In this document: in pieces, positions 9,561-17,508 of the stretch
Numbering within the stretch: the first letter of the stretch is position 1
How the letters are laid out: each line of letters opens with the position of its first letter
Origin: Bradyrhizobium sp.
Lineage (GTDB): Bacteria > Pseudomonadota > Alphaproteobacteria > Rhizobiales > Xanthobacteraceae
NCBI RefSeq assembly: GCF_030654605.1
Contig: NZ_JAURXB010000258.1
Span: 48,167-112,166 of the forward strand
Direction: 5' to 3'
Length of the DNA stretch: 64,000 bases
Notes under the pieces: model-generated
Told to the model about the DNA's origin: nothing
Seen by the model: the letters and a program-made list of their open reading frames with translations, nothing else
The model's database searches: none
Position numbers and translations under genes: made by a program

Positions 9561-10047
9561 AGTCTCGTCCTTAAAAAGCGCTGGTGGGAGTTGCGGCGCT
9601 TATATCGGCGCCGTCGGGGAACGGCAAGCGACCGGGCGGAATCGGCAAGCAATCAGGCGAAATGTCGCGGGCAGTGCCGGTACCGGCCTCACCCGCTCAA
9701 CGTGGTCGATATGGCTGGCATGCGGCTATTGGAGCGTCCCCGCTTAACCGCCCGCGCGCCGCCTGTGGCTATGTCGGCTGCTACGTGCGGCGATTGGTCC
9801 CGACGTGGTGGGGTCGCCCCGTCGACGGCTGGTAGCCCCCGGTGCCCGATCGTCCCGATCGCACGGCAAACAGCCCTGGCCGGCCCTCTCCCGGAGCGAA
9901 TTCGGCGTTCCCGAGAGCGGAACCAGCGCTGGCTTTCACACCATTCCGATGTGCGGGACCATGCAATGCACCCCCGGCGGGAAACCATTTCCCGCCCGGT
10001 GACTTAGTCCTGCAACACCACAACCGATTACCAAGCTGGATACCCTC
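9561..10047. other. 487-bp gap without a convincing gene
   Basis: No reading frame here has both a ribosome binding site and a plausible protein. The region holds the ndk promoter on one side and the leader of the 62-aa gene on the other. Near its right end a perfect 9-bp inverted repeat (GGCGGGAAA, three-base loop CCA, TTTCCCGCC) lies at 9976-9996; it is not followed by a T-run. Confidence 0.6.
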
Positions 10048-10236
10048 ATGAACAGCCACACCGACAACAGCGAACAGATCGATCGCAAGACCAGCCGATC
10101 GATTTGCAATGCCGTGGGCGAGCGGTTGCAGCAACGCCTCCGCCCGCTGGAATCCGAGCTGCCCTCCCATCTGGCGGATCTGATGAATGAACTGCGCAAA
10201 CAGGACGCCAGCGGCCGCCAAATGCTGCCGAATTAG
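10048..10236 (+). CDS. small protein, weak NepR-like pattern
   Basis: 62 aa, start ATG at 10048, with only a weak GGAT upstream. I do not recognise it with certainty. The middle reads VGERLQQRLRPL, then SELPSHLADLMNEL. This spacing (Gly, Leu, basic, hydrophobic, then x-L-P-x-x-L-x-x-L-M/L-x-x-L) resembles the helix-Pro-helix of NepR anti-sigma factors (usual consensus G-x-x-L-x-x-x-Y ... E-x-V-P-x-x-F-x-x-L-L-x-x-L), but is one residue shorter between Gly and Pro and lacks the Tyr and Phe. The first 20 residues are polar. It stands alone ahead of the ABC-F gene, with no sigma factor or PhyR nearby. It could equally be an unrelated Bradyrhizobium small protein. Confidence 0.6.
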   Translation: MNSHTDNSEQIDRKTSRSICNAVGERLQQRLRPLESELPSHLADLMNELRKQDASGRQMLPN

Positions 10237-10323
10237 GCCCCATTGCGGCATCAGCCGCCGCGCAGCCGCCATTTCGTGCAATTAACGGGTTGCGTTTTGG
10301 GACGGCACCGGTGAAAAGCCCGC

Positions 10324-12201
10324 ATGCTTTCAATCACCGATATCTCGGTCCGGATTGCCGGACGGCTTTTGATCGACAACAGCTCGGTTCAAATCGTGCC
10401 CGGCGCACGCGTGGGTTTTGTCGGCCGTAATGGCGTCGGCAAATCGACGCTGTTCCATGCGATCCGTGGCGAGCTGCCGACCGAAACCGGTTCCATCTCG
10501 ATCCCTCCCCGCTGGCGTATCGGCAGCCTCGCGCAGGAAGCGCCCGACGGCCCGGAGAGCTTGATTTCGGTCGTGCTGAAGGCCGACCTGGAGCGCGACG
10601 CGCTGCTGGCCGAAGCCGAGACCGCGCACGATCCTTCGCGCATCGCCGATATCCAGACCCGGCTCGTCGACATCGACGCACATTCGGCGCCGGCCCGGGC
10701 TGCCGCGATCCTGAGCGGCCTTGGATTTTCCACCGCCGATCAGGCGAGGTCCTGTTCGGAGTTTTCCGGTGGCTGGCGCATGCGCGTCGCCCTTGCGGCG
10801 ACATTGTTTTCCGCGCCCGATCTGCTGCTGCTGGACGAGCCCACCAACTACCTCGACCTCGAAGGCACGCTGTGGCTGGAGGATCATCTGGCGAACTATC
10901 CGCGCACGGTGATCGTCATCAGCCATGACCGCGACCTGCTCGACACCTCGGTCGACCAGATCCTGCACCTCGATCGCACCAAGCTGACGCTCTACAAGGG
11001 TACCTACTCGTCGTTCGAGGAGCAGCGCGCCACCCGCGAGATGCTCGACGCCAAGCACGCCAAGCGGCAGATGGACGAGCGCAAGCGCCTGCAGGCCTTC
11101 GTCGACCGCTTCAAGGCCAAGGCCTCGAAAGCCCGCCAGGCGCAGTCGCGCGTCAAGATGCTGGAGCGGATGAAGCCGGTCACCGCGCTGGTGACGCAGG
11201 ACGTCCGCGAAATTTCCTTTCCGGTGCCGGAGAAAATGCTGTCGCCGCCGATCATCGCGGTCGACAACGTCTCGGTCGGCTACGACCCGAAGAAGCCGGT
11301 GCTCAATCGCGTGACCCTGCGCATCGACACCGACGACCGCATCGCTTTGCTCGGCTCCAACGGCAACGGCAAGTCGACGCTGGTCAAGCTGTTGGCCAAC
11401 AAGCTGGTGCCGTTCTCCGGTCACGTCACCCGCGCTGAAAAGCTGTCGGTCGGCTATTTCGCGCAGCACCAGGTCGACGAACTCAATCTCGACGGCTCGC
11501 CCTACGATCACGTCCGCAAGCTGATGCCCGACGCCACCGAAACCAAGGTGCGCGGGCGCACCGGCGCGATCGGCTTTTCCGGCAAGGCCGGTGACACCAA
11601 GGTGAAAAGCCTGTCGGGCGGCGAAAAAGCGCGGCTGCTGCTCGGACTTGCGACCTTCTTCGGTCCCAACATGATCATTCTCGACGAACCGACCAACCAT
11701 CTGGACATCGACAGCCGCGCGGCGCTTGCCGAAGCGATCAACGATTATCCCGGCGCCGTCATCATGGTCTCCCATGACCGCTACCTGATCGAAGCCTGCG
11801 CCGATCAATTATGGGTGGTCGCCGATCACGCGGTCACGACCTATGACGGCGACCTCGACGACTACCGGCGCATGGTGCTGTCGGCGCGCGGCATGCGCAC
11901 CAATTCGCGCGACCGCGGCGACAATGAACGCGGCGACGGCCGCGACAAGCCCGCGCGCAACAAGTCCGAGAAGCGCGTCCCGCTGAAGCAGAAGATATCG
12001 GATGCCGAGGCCGAGATCGCGCGCATCAACGGCATCATTGCCAAGATCGATACCGCGCTGGCGCTGCCGGATTTGTTCAAGCGCGATCCCAAGCAGGCGG
12101 CCCAGCTCGGCAAGGCACGGGCCGGCGCCCAGAGCGCGCTGCAGCGCGCCGAGGAAGAGTGGCTGGCGGCAAGCTCGCAATACGATCAGGCGACGGGCTG
12201 A
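10324..12201 (+). CDS. ABC-F family ATPase (Uup/YheS-like)
   Basis: 625 aa with two ATP-binding cassettes and no membrane segments, the ABC-F type that acts on the ribosome rather than in transport. Cassette one has Walker A GRNGVGKST and DEPTNYLD; cassette two has GSNGNGKST, LSGGEKARLLL and DEPTNHLD. The linker between them (residues about 240-310) is the charged helical 'P-site tRNA interaction' region, rich in Lys/Arg/Glu. The C-terminus is a basic stretch followed by a coiled coil, as in Uup and YheS. It is convergent with the lipoprotein gene, 27 bp apart. Which ABC-F subfamily it is cannot be settled by eye. Confidence 0.92.
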   Translation: MLSITDISVRIAGRLLIDNSSVQIVPGARVGFVGRNGVGKSTLFHAIRGELPTETGSISIPPRWRIGSLAQEAPDGPESLISVVLKADLERDALLAEAETAHDPSRIADIQTRLVDIDAHSAPARAAAILSGLGFSTADQARSCSEFSGGWRMRVALAATLFSAPDLLLLDEPTNYLDLEGTLWLEDHLANYPRTVIVISHDRDLLDTSVDQILHLDRTKLTLYKGTYSSFEEQRATREMLDAKHAKRQMDERKRLQAFVDRFKAKASKARQAQSRVKMLERMKPVTALVTQDVREISFPVPEKMLSPPIIAVDNVSVGYDPKKPVLNRVTLRIDTDDRIALLGSNGNGKSTLVKLLANKLVPFSGHVTRAEKLSVGYFAQHQVDELNLDGSPYDHVRKLMPDATETKVRGRTGAIGFSGKAGDTKVKSLSGGEKARLLLGLATFFGPNMIILDEPTNHLDIDSRAALAEAINDYPGAVIMVSHDRYLIEACADQLWVVADHAVTTYDGDLDDYRRMVLSARGMRTNSRDRGDNERGDGRDKPARNKSEKRVPLKQKISDAEAEIARINGIIAKIDTALALPDLFKRDPKQAAQLGKARAGAQSALQRAEEEWLAASSQYDQATG

Positions 12202-12228
12202 GCCGGTTCGCGGCGTGCGGACCAGCGA

Positions 12229-12780
12229 TCAGGTCGCGGCCGGCTTCTTCTTCGGCTTCACCGTTCGCGGCGGCGGGGCCGGTTCGGCGCCGCGCTCGAT
12301 CGAGCTCAGGCGTCCGGCGGTGAAGGTGTAAATTCCGGCACGCTGCCCGCGCGAATAATTGACCACCGCCACCCGGTCGCCGCGCGCATTGTTCGAGAGG
12401 TTGACGCTATCGGGTGCGCCGATGCCGCGCACGACGTCGCATTCGGTATGGCCGAGCGCCACCGTTCCCCGGGTCGAGGGCGCCGGCGCGCCGGCCGCGC
12501 CGTCGGTCAGGGCGTTGGCATCCGAACCCGGAGGCGCCATTCCCGGGCAGCCGCCATCCGCGCTCACCAGATCTTCCGCCGTCACCGGCTTGTCGGGGGT
12601 CAAGGGCAAGGTCTCGATCGAAACGTTCCGGATGAACAGCCTGCCGGAACGGGAAAACCATTCCGCGTCTTTCGACAGGAGATCTGAGCCCGACTGGAAC
12701 GCGCTCGTGCAGCCCGCCATCAGGGGGGCCAGCAGGAGCCACGCCAGCAGGCGTTTGCGATGAAGGTTTTTGTCTCGCAC
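12229..12780 (-). CDS. hypothetical lipoprotein
   Basis: 183 aa from the GTG at 12780. A basic N-terminus (RDKNLHRKR), a hydrophobic stretch and the lipobox LMAGC place Cys24 as the lipidation site, so the mature protein is probably anchored in the outer membrane. The middle is rich in Pro, Ala and Gly; the C-terminal third (HTECDVVRGIGAPDSVNL, then GIYTFTAGRLSSIER) looks like a small folded domain reminiscent of SmpA/OmlA-type lipoproteins, and it ends in a basic Pro/Lys tail. A TTG at 12798 would add six residues before the same signal peptide. I do not recognise a named family. Two Cys (in GGCP and TECD) could form a disulfide. Confidence 0.7.
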   Translation of the reverse strand: MRDKNLHRKRLLAWLLLAPLMAGCTSAFQSGSDLLSKDAEWFSRSGRLFIRNVSIETLPLTPDKPVTAEDLVSADGGCPGMAPPGSDANALTDGAAGAPAPSTRGTVALGHTECDVVRGIGAPDSVNLSNNARGDRVAVVNYSRGQRAGIYTFTAGRLSSIERGAEPAPPPRTVKPKKKPAAT

Positions 12781-12914
12781 GATTGACCGAATTCCCAACC
12801 CTGTCGTCTAAGCGGTTGTCCCACCATCACTTTGCGGCATGAGCGTGACTATGTCCAAGCTCACGGGGCCGACGCCCGCCGAAACCGCAGATTATCATTA
12901 ATTGCCTTATATCG

Positions 12915-13367
12915 CTAATTCCGCCGCTGCCACCGGCCCCGCTCGTCGGCCTGCCAGTAGGTGACCTCGAACCCCCGCGACTTGCAGTCGGTCCAGGCCT
13001 CCCGCGCAGCGCCGAGCGCGTTGTCGTCGTCGCCATTGAAGACCAGAACCAGGCGGTCGTAGCCCTCGCAATCGGCGGGCAGCGCGGCGTTGTCGATCAG
13101 GAACCGGACATTGGCCCGGTTCGGGTTGCCCCCCTCCACCGCCAGCACGATCGGCTGGTCCTCGGCGTCGGCCGCGCGCCAGGTGGCGTGCGGCAGGAAC
13201 GAATCGTCGCGATAGGTCCAAAGATGGGCGTCGAGCGCGTCCGCGCGCTCTTCCGATGTCGATTGCACCACCACCCGCCAGCCACGCTCCAGCGACTTCT
13301 CCAGCAACGGCGGCAGCACGTTCTCGAGCAACATGTCCTGCAGATGGTAGAACAGAACTTCCGTCAT
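12915..13367 (-). CDS. holC: DNA polymerase III subunit chi
   Basis: 150 aa from the ATG at 13367. Chi joins the clamp loader (through psi) to single-stranded-DNA-binding protein at the fork. The N-terminus MTEVLFYHL, then LLEKSLERGWRVVVQ and the acidic DALDAHLWTYRDDSFLPH are characteristic of HolC, as is the closing FEVTYWQ-x-DERGRW. It starts 23 bp after the pepA stop, and pepA-holC is a common pair in Proteobacteria. The open frame runs 97 codons further upstream inside pepA, but that portion is out of frame with pepA and is an artefact. Confidence 0.93.
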   Translation of the reverse strand: MTEVLFYHLQDMLLENVLPPLLEKSLERGWRVVVQSTSEERADALDAHLWTYRDDSFLPHATWRAADAEDQPIVLAVEGGNPNRANVRFLIDNAALPADCEGYDRLVLVFNGDDDNALGAAREAWTDCKSRGFEVTYWQADERGRWQRRN

Positions 13368-13390
13368 CGGATTTTCAGCTGTTTCCTCAG

Positions 13391-14893
13391 TTATTTCTTG
13401 CCTTCGTAATACTCTGCCACCAGCCGCTCCAGCAGACGCACGCCATAGCCCGAGCCCCAGCTGTGATTGATCTCGGACTTCGGCGCACCCATCGCGGTTC
13501 CCGCGATATCGAGATGCGCCCACGGCGTGTCGTCGACGAAGCGCTGCAGGAACTGGGCGGCAGTGATCGAACCGCCATTGCGGACGCCGGCGTTCTTCAC
13601 ATCGGCGAATTGCGAATCGATCTGCTTGTCGTATTCGGGGCCTAGCGGCATGCGCCACACCCGTTCCCCGGTCTCGAGCCCCACCCTGGTCAGCCGTTCG
13701 GCCAGTTCGTCGTTGTTGGAGAACATGCCGGCATATTCGGTGCCGAGCGCCACCATGATCGCGCCGGTCAGCGTTGCCAGGTCGACCATGAATTTCGGCT
13801 TGAACTTCTTCGCCACGTACCAGAGCACGTCGGCCAGAACCAGACGACCTTCTGCGTCGGTATTGATGATTTCGATGGTCTGGCCGGACATCGAGGTCAC
13901 GATATCGCCGGGGCGTTGCGCATTTCCGTCAGGCATGTTTTCGACGACGCCGATGGCGCCGACCACATTGACCCTGGCCTTTCGCGCGGCCAGCGCATGC
14001 ATCAGCCCGACCACGCAAGCCGCGCCCCCCATGTCGCCCTTCATGTCCTCCATGCCGGCGGAGCCCTTGATCGAAATGCCGCCGGTATCGAAACAAACGC
14101 CCTTGCCGACGAAGGCAACCGGCTGCTCGCCTTTCTTGCCGCCATTCCAGCGCATGATCACGGTGCGGCCCGGCTGCGTCGAGCCCTGGGAAACGCCGAG
14201 CAGCGCGCCCATGCCGAGCTTGGTCATGGCCTTGACGTCGAGAATTTCGACATCGACGCCGAGCTTGCGCAGCTGCGCGGCGCGCCGCGCGAATTCCACG
14301 GGATAGAGCACGTTCGGCGGCTCGTTGACGAGTTCGCGCGCCATGATGACGCCATCGACAATGTGAGCGCGAGGGGCGAAAGCTTTTCGCGCGGCGGCGA
14401 CGTCGTCGACCGCGAGCGAAACTTCGGCGCGCACCGCGGCATCCTCGCCGTCCTTCTTCCTGGTCTTGTAGCGATCGAATTTATAGGCTCGCAGCCGCAC
14501 GCCCGATGCCACCGCGGCGGCCTGGTCGGGCTTCATCGCACCGTCAGGCAATTCCGCCATGATCGTCACCACCGCGTTGCCGCCGAGCAGCTTGCCGGCG
14601 GCTGCGCCGCCAAGCTTGAGAAAATCATGGTCCTTGATCGCCGACAACTTGCCGGCGCCAACCACGATCAGCCGGGAGGCTTTAAGACCCTCCGGCGCCA
14701 GAATATCGAGCGTCGAGCCGCTCTTGCCCTTGAACTGGTTGGTTTCGGCCGCGCGCTTGACGACATCGGCCGATGTCCCCAGCCCCTTGCGCGTCGCCGC
14801 GCCGAATTTCAGCGTATCGTCGCAAAAGACCACCAGAACCCCGCGCGGGGCGGTGGAAAACGGAACGAAGCCGACCTTGACGGCGTCGGACAT
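13391..14893 (-). CDS. pepA: leucyl aminopeptidase PepA
   Basis: 500 aa, cytosolic M17 metallo-aminopeptidase; removes N-terminal residues from peptides. The signature NTDAEGRL is intact, and the metal-site Lys and Asp are found in [15 protein letters not shown] and KGDMGGA. GGAGGA lies eight bases upstream of the ATG at 14893, which favours that start over one five codons earlier. It is first in pepA-holC and divergent from the lptFGD operon; this arrangement is usual in alphaproteobacteria. Nothing unusual in the coding sequence. Confidence 0.97.
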   Translation of the reverse strand: MSDAVKVGFVPFSTAPRGVLVVFCDDTLKFGAATRKGLGTSADVVKRAAETNQFKGKSGSTLDILAPEGLKASRLIVVGAGKLSAIKDHDFLKLGGAAAGKLLGGNAVVTIMAELPDGAMKPDQAAAVASGVRLRAYKFDRYKTRKKDGEDAAVRAEVSLAVDDVAAARKAFAPRAHIVDGVIMARELVNEPPNVLYPVEFARRAAQLRKLGVDVEILDVKAMTKLGMGALLGVSQGSTQPGRTVIMRWNGGKKGEQPVAFVGKGVCFDTGGISIKGSAGMEDMKGDMGGAACVVGLMHALAARKARVNVVGAIGVVENMPDGNAQRPGDIVTSMSGQTIEIINTDAEGRLVLADVLWYVAKKFKPKFMVDLATLTGAIMVALGTEYAGMFSNNDELAERLTRVGLETGERVWRMPLGPEYDKQIDSQFADVKNAGVRNGGSITAAQFLQRFVDDTPWAHLDIAGTAMGAPKSEINHSWGSGYGVRLLERLVAEYYEGKK

Positions 14894-15112
14894 GGGCAAA
14901 TCCTCCAAGAATTCAGGGCTGTCGCTGGGTCGGGAACCGGCCGGGCGGTGTTTCGGATGATCTCATCGACTGTGGCTGCACATCCGCGGAAAGCAGGGTC
15001 CGGGACACTATGGCCTGCCAGCCGCTGCAATGCCAAGCGCCCCCGTGGCTCATTAGCCACATAGCGCGAATTATTAACCATATGGCAAGGGTGCCATGGC
15101 CCAGCCATTTTG

Positions 15113-15142
15113 TTGACGGATCAAAGGGATGGTAGTGAGAAT
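15113..15142 (+). promoter_or_regulatory. candidate promoter of the lptF operon
   Basis: TTGACG (15113-15118) is followed after 18 bases by GAGAAT (15137-15142). The -35 matches five of six consensus bases and the -10 four of six. It sits about 100 bp before the lptF start, in the 351-bp divergent gap between pepA and lptF, which otherwise holds no gene. Confidence 0.4.
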
Positions 15143-15244
15143 GTGAGCTGGCAGGACAGCTGCGGCGCGACCAATGGGGATCCCGTAACAGGGATTGGTC
15201 GTGAGCCGCGGTTTCGGCTCGTGAGGTGGGATCGTGCGGTAACG

Positions 15245-16414
15245 ATGGGGTCGATCGACAAGTATATTTTCCGAACGACGCTGGCGTCGTTTGCGTTGAT
15301 TCTGGTGAGCCTGACAGGGGTGATCTGGATTACGCAGGCGTTGCGCGGCATCGACCTGATGACGAGCCAGGGCCAGACCATCGTCACCTTTCTCGGCATC
15401 ACCAGCCTCGTGATCCCGGCGCTGGTGCTGATCATTGCGCCCATGGCGCTGATGATCGCAATCTCGCACACCCTCAACAAGCTCGCGACCGACTCCGAGA
15501 TCATCGTGATGAATGCGGCGGGCCTCTCGCCGTTCCGGCTGTTCCTTCCGTTCTTCTATGCCACCTGCGTGGTGTCGGTTCTGGTTGCCTTCATCGCGGC
15601 CTATTTGGCGCCCGACGGCATGCGCCGGATCAAGCAGTGGGACGCCGAGATCACCGCCGACGTGCTCACCAACATTCTGCAGCCCGGCCGTTTTGCCTCG
15701 CTCGATCGGAACCTGACGATTCGCATTCGGGAGCGTCAGCCCGGCGGCATTCTCGCCGGCATTTTCGTCGATGATCGGCGCGACCCCAAGGAACGCGTCA
15801 CCATCATTGCCGACCACGGCACGATCCTGCGCAACGAGAGCGGCTCGTATCTGGTACTGGAAGACGGAAATCTCCAGCGTTTCGAGGCCGGCAAGCGCGA
15901 CCCGGCGCTGGTGGCGTTCGGCCGTTACGCATTCGACATGTCGAAATTCTCCAATAGCGGGCGCGACGTCACGCTGGGCATCCGCGAACGCTACATTTGG
16001 GAATTGCTGTGGCCGTCTCACGAGGACCCGATTTACCAGCAATTGCCCGGCCAGTTCCGCGCCGAATTGCACGACCGCTTCATGGCGCCGATCTATCCCT
16101 TCGCCTTCGCGGCGTTGACATTCGCGTTCCTGGGAACGCCGCGCACCACGCGGCAGAGCCGCAGTTTTGCGATCGGCGGTTCGATTTTCGCCGTGTTCGG
16201 ACTGCGCATGGCGGGATTCGCCTGCTCGGTCGTGACGGTGAGGTCGCCACTCGCAGCCCTCGTTCAGTACCTGATGCTGATCGTCGCGATCGGCGGCGGT
16301 GTGGCGATGATCCTGACGGGCACCGTGGTCGAACCGCCTGCGGCCCTGATGGAGGCCATTAACCGGAACAACGAACGTATTCTGCGGCTCTTCGGACGAC
16401 CGGTCGCAGCATGA
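15245..16414 (+). CDS. lptF: LPS export ABC transporter permease LptF
   Basis: 389 aa from the ATG at 15245 (MGSIDKYIFRTTL); an upstream extension of 45 codons is not conserved. LptF and LptG form the membrane part of the LptB2FG transporter that extracts lipopolysaccharide and passes it to LptC/LptA. It shows three N-terminal membrane segments, a periplasmic jellyroll-like region (about residues 130-270), and three C-terminal segments. It overlaps the next gene by four bases (ATGA), so the two permeases are translationally coupled. Partners lptA, lptB and lptC are not in the window. Confidence 0.95.
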   Translation: MGSIDKYIFRTTLASFALILVSLTGVIWITQALRGIDLMTSQGQTIVTFLGITSLVIPALVLIIAPMALMIAISHTLNKLATDSEIIVMNAAGLSPFRLFLPFFYATCVVSVLVAFIAAYLAPDGMRRIKQWDAEITADVLTNILQPGRFASLDRNLTIRIRERQPGGILAGIFVDDRRDPKERVTIIADHGTILRNESGSYLVLEDGNLQRFEAGKRDPALVAFGRYAFDMSKFSNSGRDVTLGIRERYIWELLWPSHEDPIYQQLPGQFRAELHDRFMAPIYPFAFAALTFAFLGTPRTTRQSRSFAIGGSIFAVFGLRMAGFACSVVTVRSPLAALVQYLMLIVAIGGGVAMILTGTVVEPPAALMEAINRNNERILRLFGRPVAA

Positions 16415-17508
16415 GCATGATGACCAACACACTCGGGCGCTATTTTGCCAGCCGCTTCCTGATCTCGGCGGTGGGCGCGTTCGCGAGCATCTTCCTGCTG
16501 CTGGTGCTGGTCGATTACATCGAAATGGTCCGGAAGACGTCCGGACTGGCTTCGGTTTCCGCCATCATGGTGGCGAAGACGTCCATCTATCGGGTGCCGC
16601 AGCTGCTCGAAAAAATGATGCCGTTCTGCGTCCTGATCGGCGCGATGACCTGCTATCTCGCGCTGTCGCGGCGGCTGGAACTGGTGGTGGCGCGCGCCGC
16701 CGGCGTTTCCGCCTGGCAGTTCATTTCGCCGGCATTGGCAGGCGCGATTGCGCTCGGGTTCCTGGCAACCGTCGCCTACAATCCGATGTCGGCCAATTTG
16801 CGCGAACTATCCAAGCGCATGGAGGCGGAAATGTTCGGATCCGCGTCCGGCGGCGGAATTCAGGACGCATCCGGCTTCTGGCTCAATCAGGTCGCCAGCG
16901 ACGGCCAGTGGATCATCAACGCCGCCCGCAGCGAGCAGCAGGGCGTCCTGCTCACCGGGCTCACGGTGTTCAAATTCGACAACGACTTCCAGTTCAAGGA
17001 ACGCATTGAGGCGCGTGAGGCGCGACTCGAGGAAGGCCGCTGGGCGTTCAAATCGGCGCGCCGATTCTCCCTCAACGCCCCCCCGGTTGATCAGGACAGC
17101 TTCTTCATTCCGACCAGCCTGACGCCCGCCCAGGTCCGCAACAGTTTTTCCACTCCCGAAACTGTGTCTTTCTGGCAACTACCCGGCTATATCCGGTCCT
17201 CGGAAAGCTCGGGATTCGCGACCGCCGGCTACCGGTTGCAGTACCATAAGCTCATTGCACAGCCGTTTTTACTGGCTGCCATGGTCATGTTGGCGGCCTC
17301 CGTAAGCCTGCGCTTCTTCCGGATGGGCGGCGTGCAGAAGATGGTTTTGAGTGGCGTGGGAGCAGGCTTTCTGCTCTACGTTCTGTCGAAAGTAACTGAG
17401 GATTTGAGCAAGGCTGAGTTGATGCATCCGATCGCTGCGGCGTGGTTGCCTGTGTCTGTGGGCGGCCTCACCGGCTTTTTGGCCTTGCTGTACCAGGAGG
17501 ACGGGTAG
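16411..17508 (+). CDS. lptG: LPS export ABC transporter permease LptG
   Basis: 365 aa. Paralogue of LptF with the same three plus three membrane segments around a periplasmic domain; it begins MSMMTNTLGRYFASRFL, and the early segment ends in VDYIEMVRKTSGL, typical of LptG. The start overlaps the lptF stop by four bases and the stop TAG overlaps the GTG of lptD by one base (TAGTG). Thus lptF, lptG and lptD are stoichiometrically linked. The role is extraction of lipopolysaccharide from the inner membrane. Confidence 0.95.
   Translation: MSMMTNTLGRYFASRFLISAVGAFASIFLLLVLVDYIEMVRKTSGLASVSAIMVAKTSIYRVPQLLEKMMPFCVLIGAMTCYLALSRRLELVVARAAGVSAWQFISPALAGAIALGFLATVAYNPMSANLRELSKRMEAEMFGSASGGGIQDASGFWLNQVASDGQWIINAARSEQQGVLLTGLTVFKFDNDFQFKERIEAREARLEEGRWAFKSARRFSLNAPPVDQDSFFIPTSLTPAQVRNSFSTPETVSFWQLPGYIRSSESSGFATAGYRLQYHKLIAQPFLLAAMVMLAASVSLRFFRMGGVQKMVLSGVGAGFLLYVLSKVTEDLSKAELMHPIAAAWLPVSVGGLTGFLALLYQEDG

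Noticed and set aside
9781..10281. Minus-strand frame opposite the 62-aa gene
   Set aside because: No clear ribosome site; the plus-strand frame has a better protein-like pattern, so the minus one is treated as a shadow.
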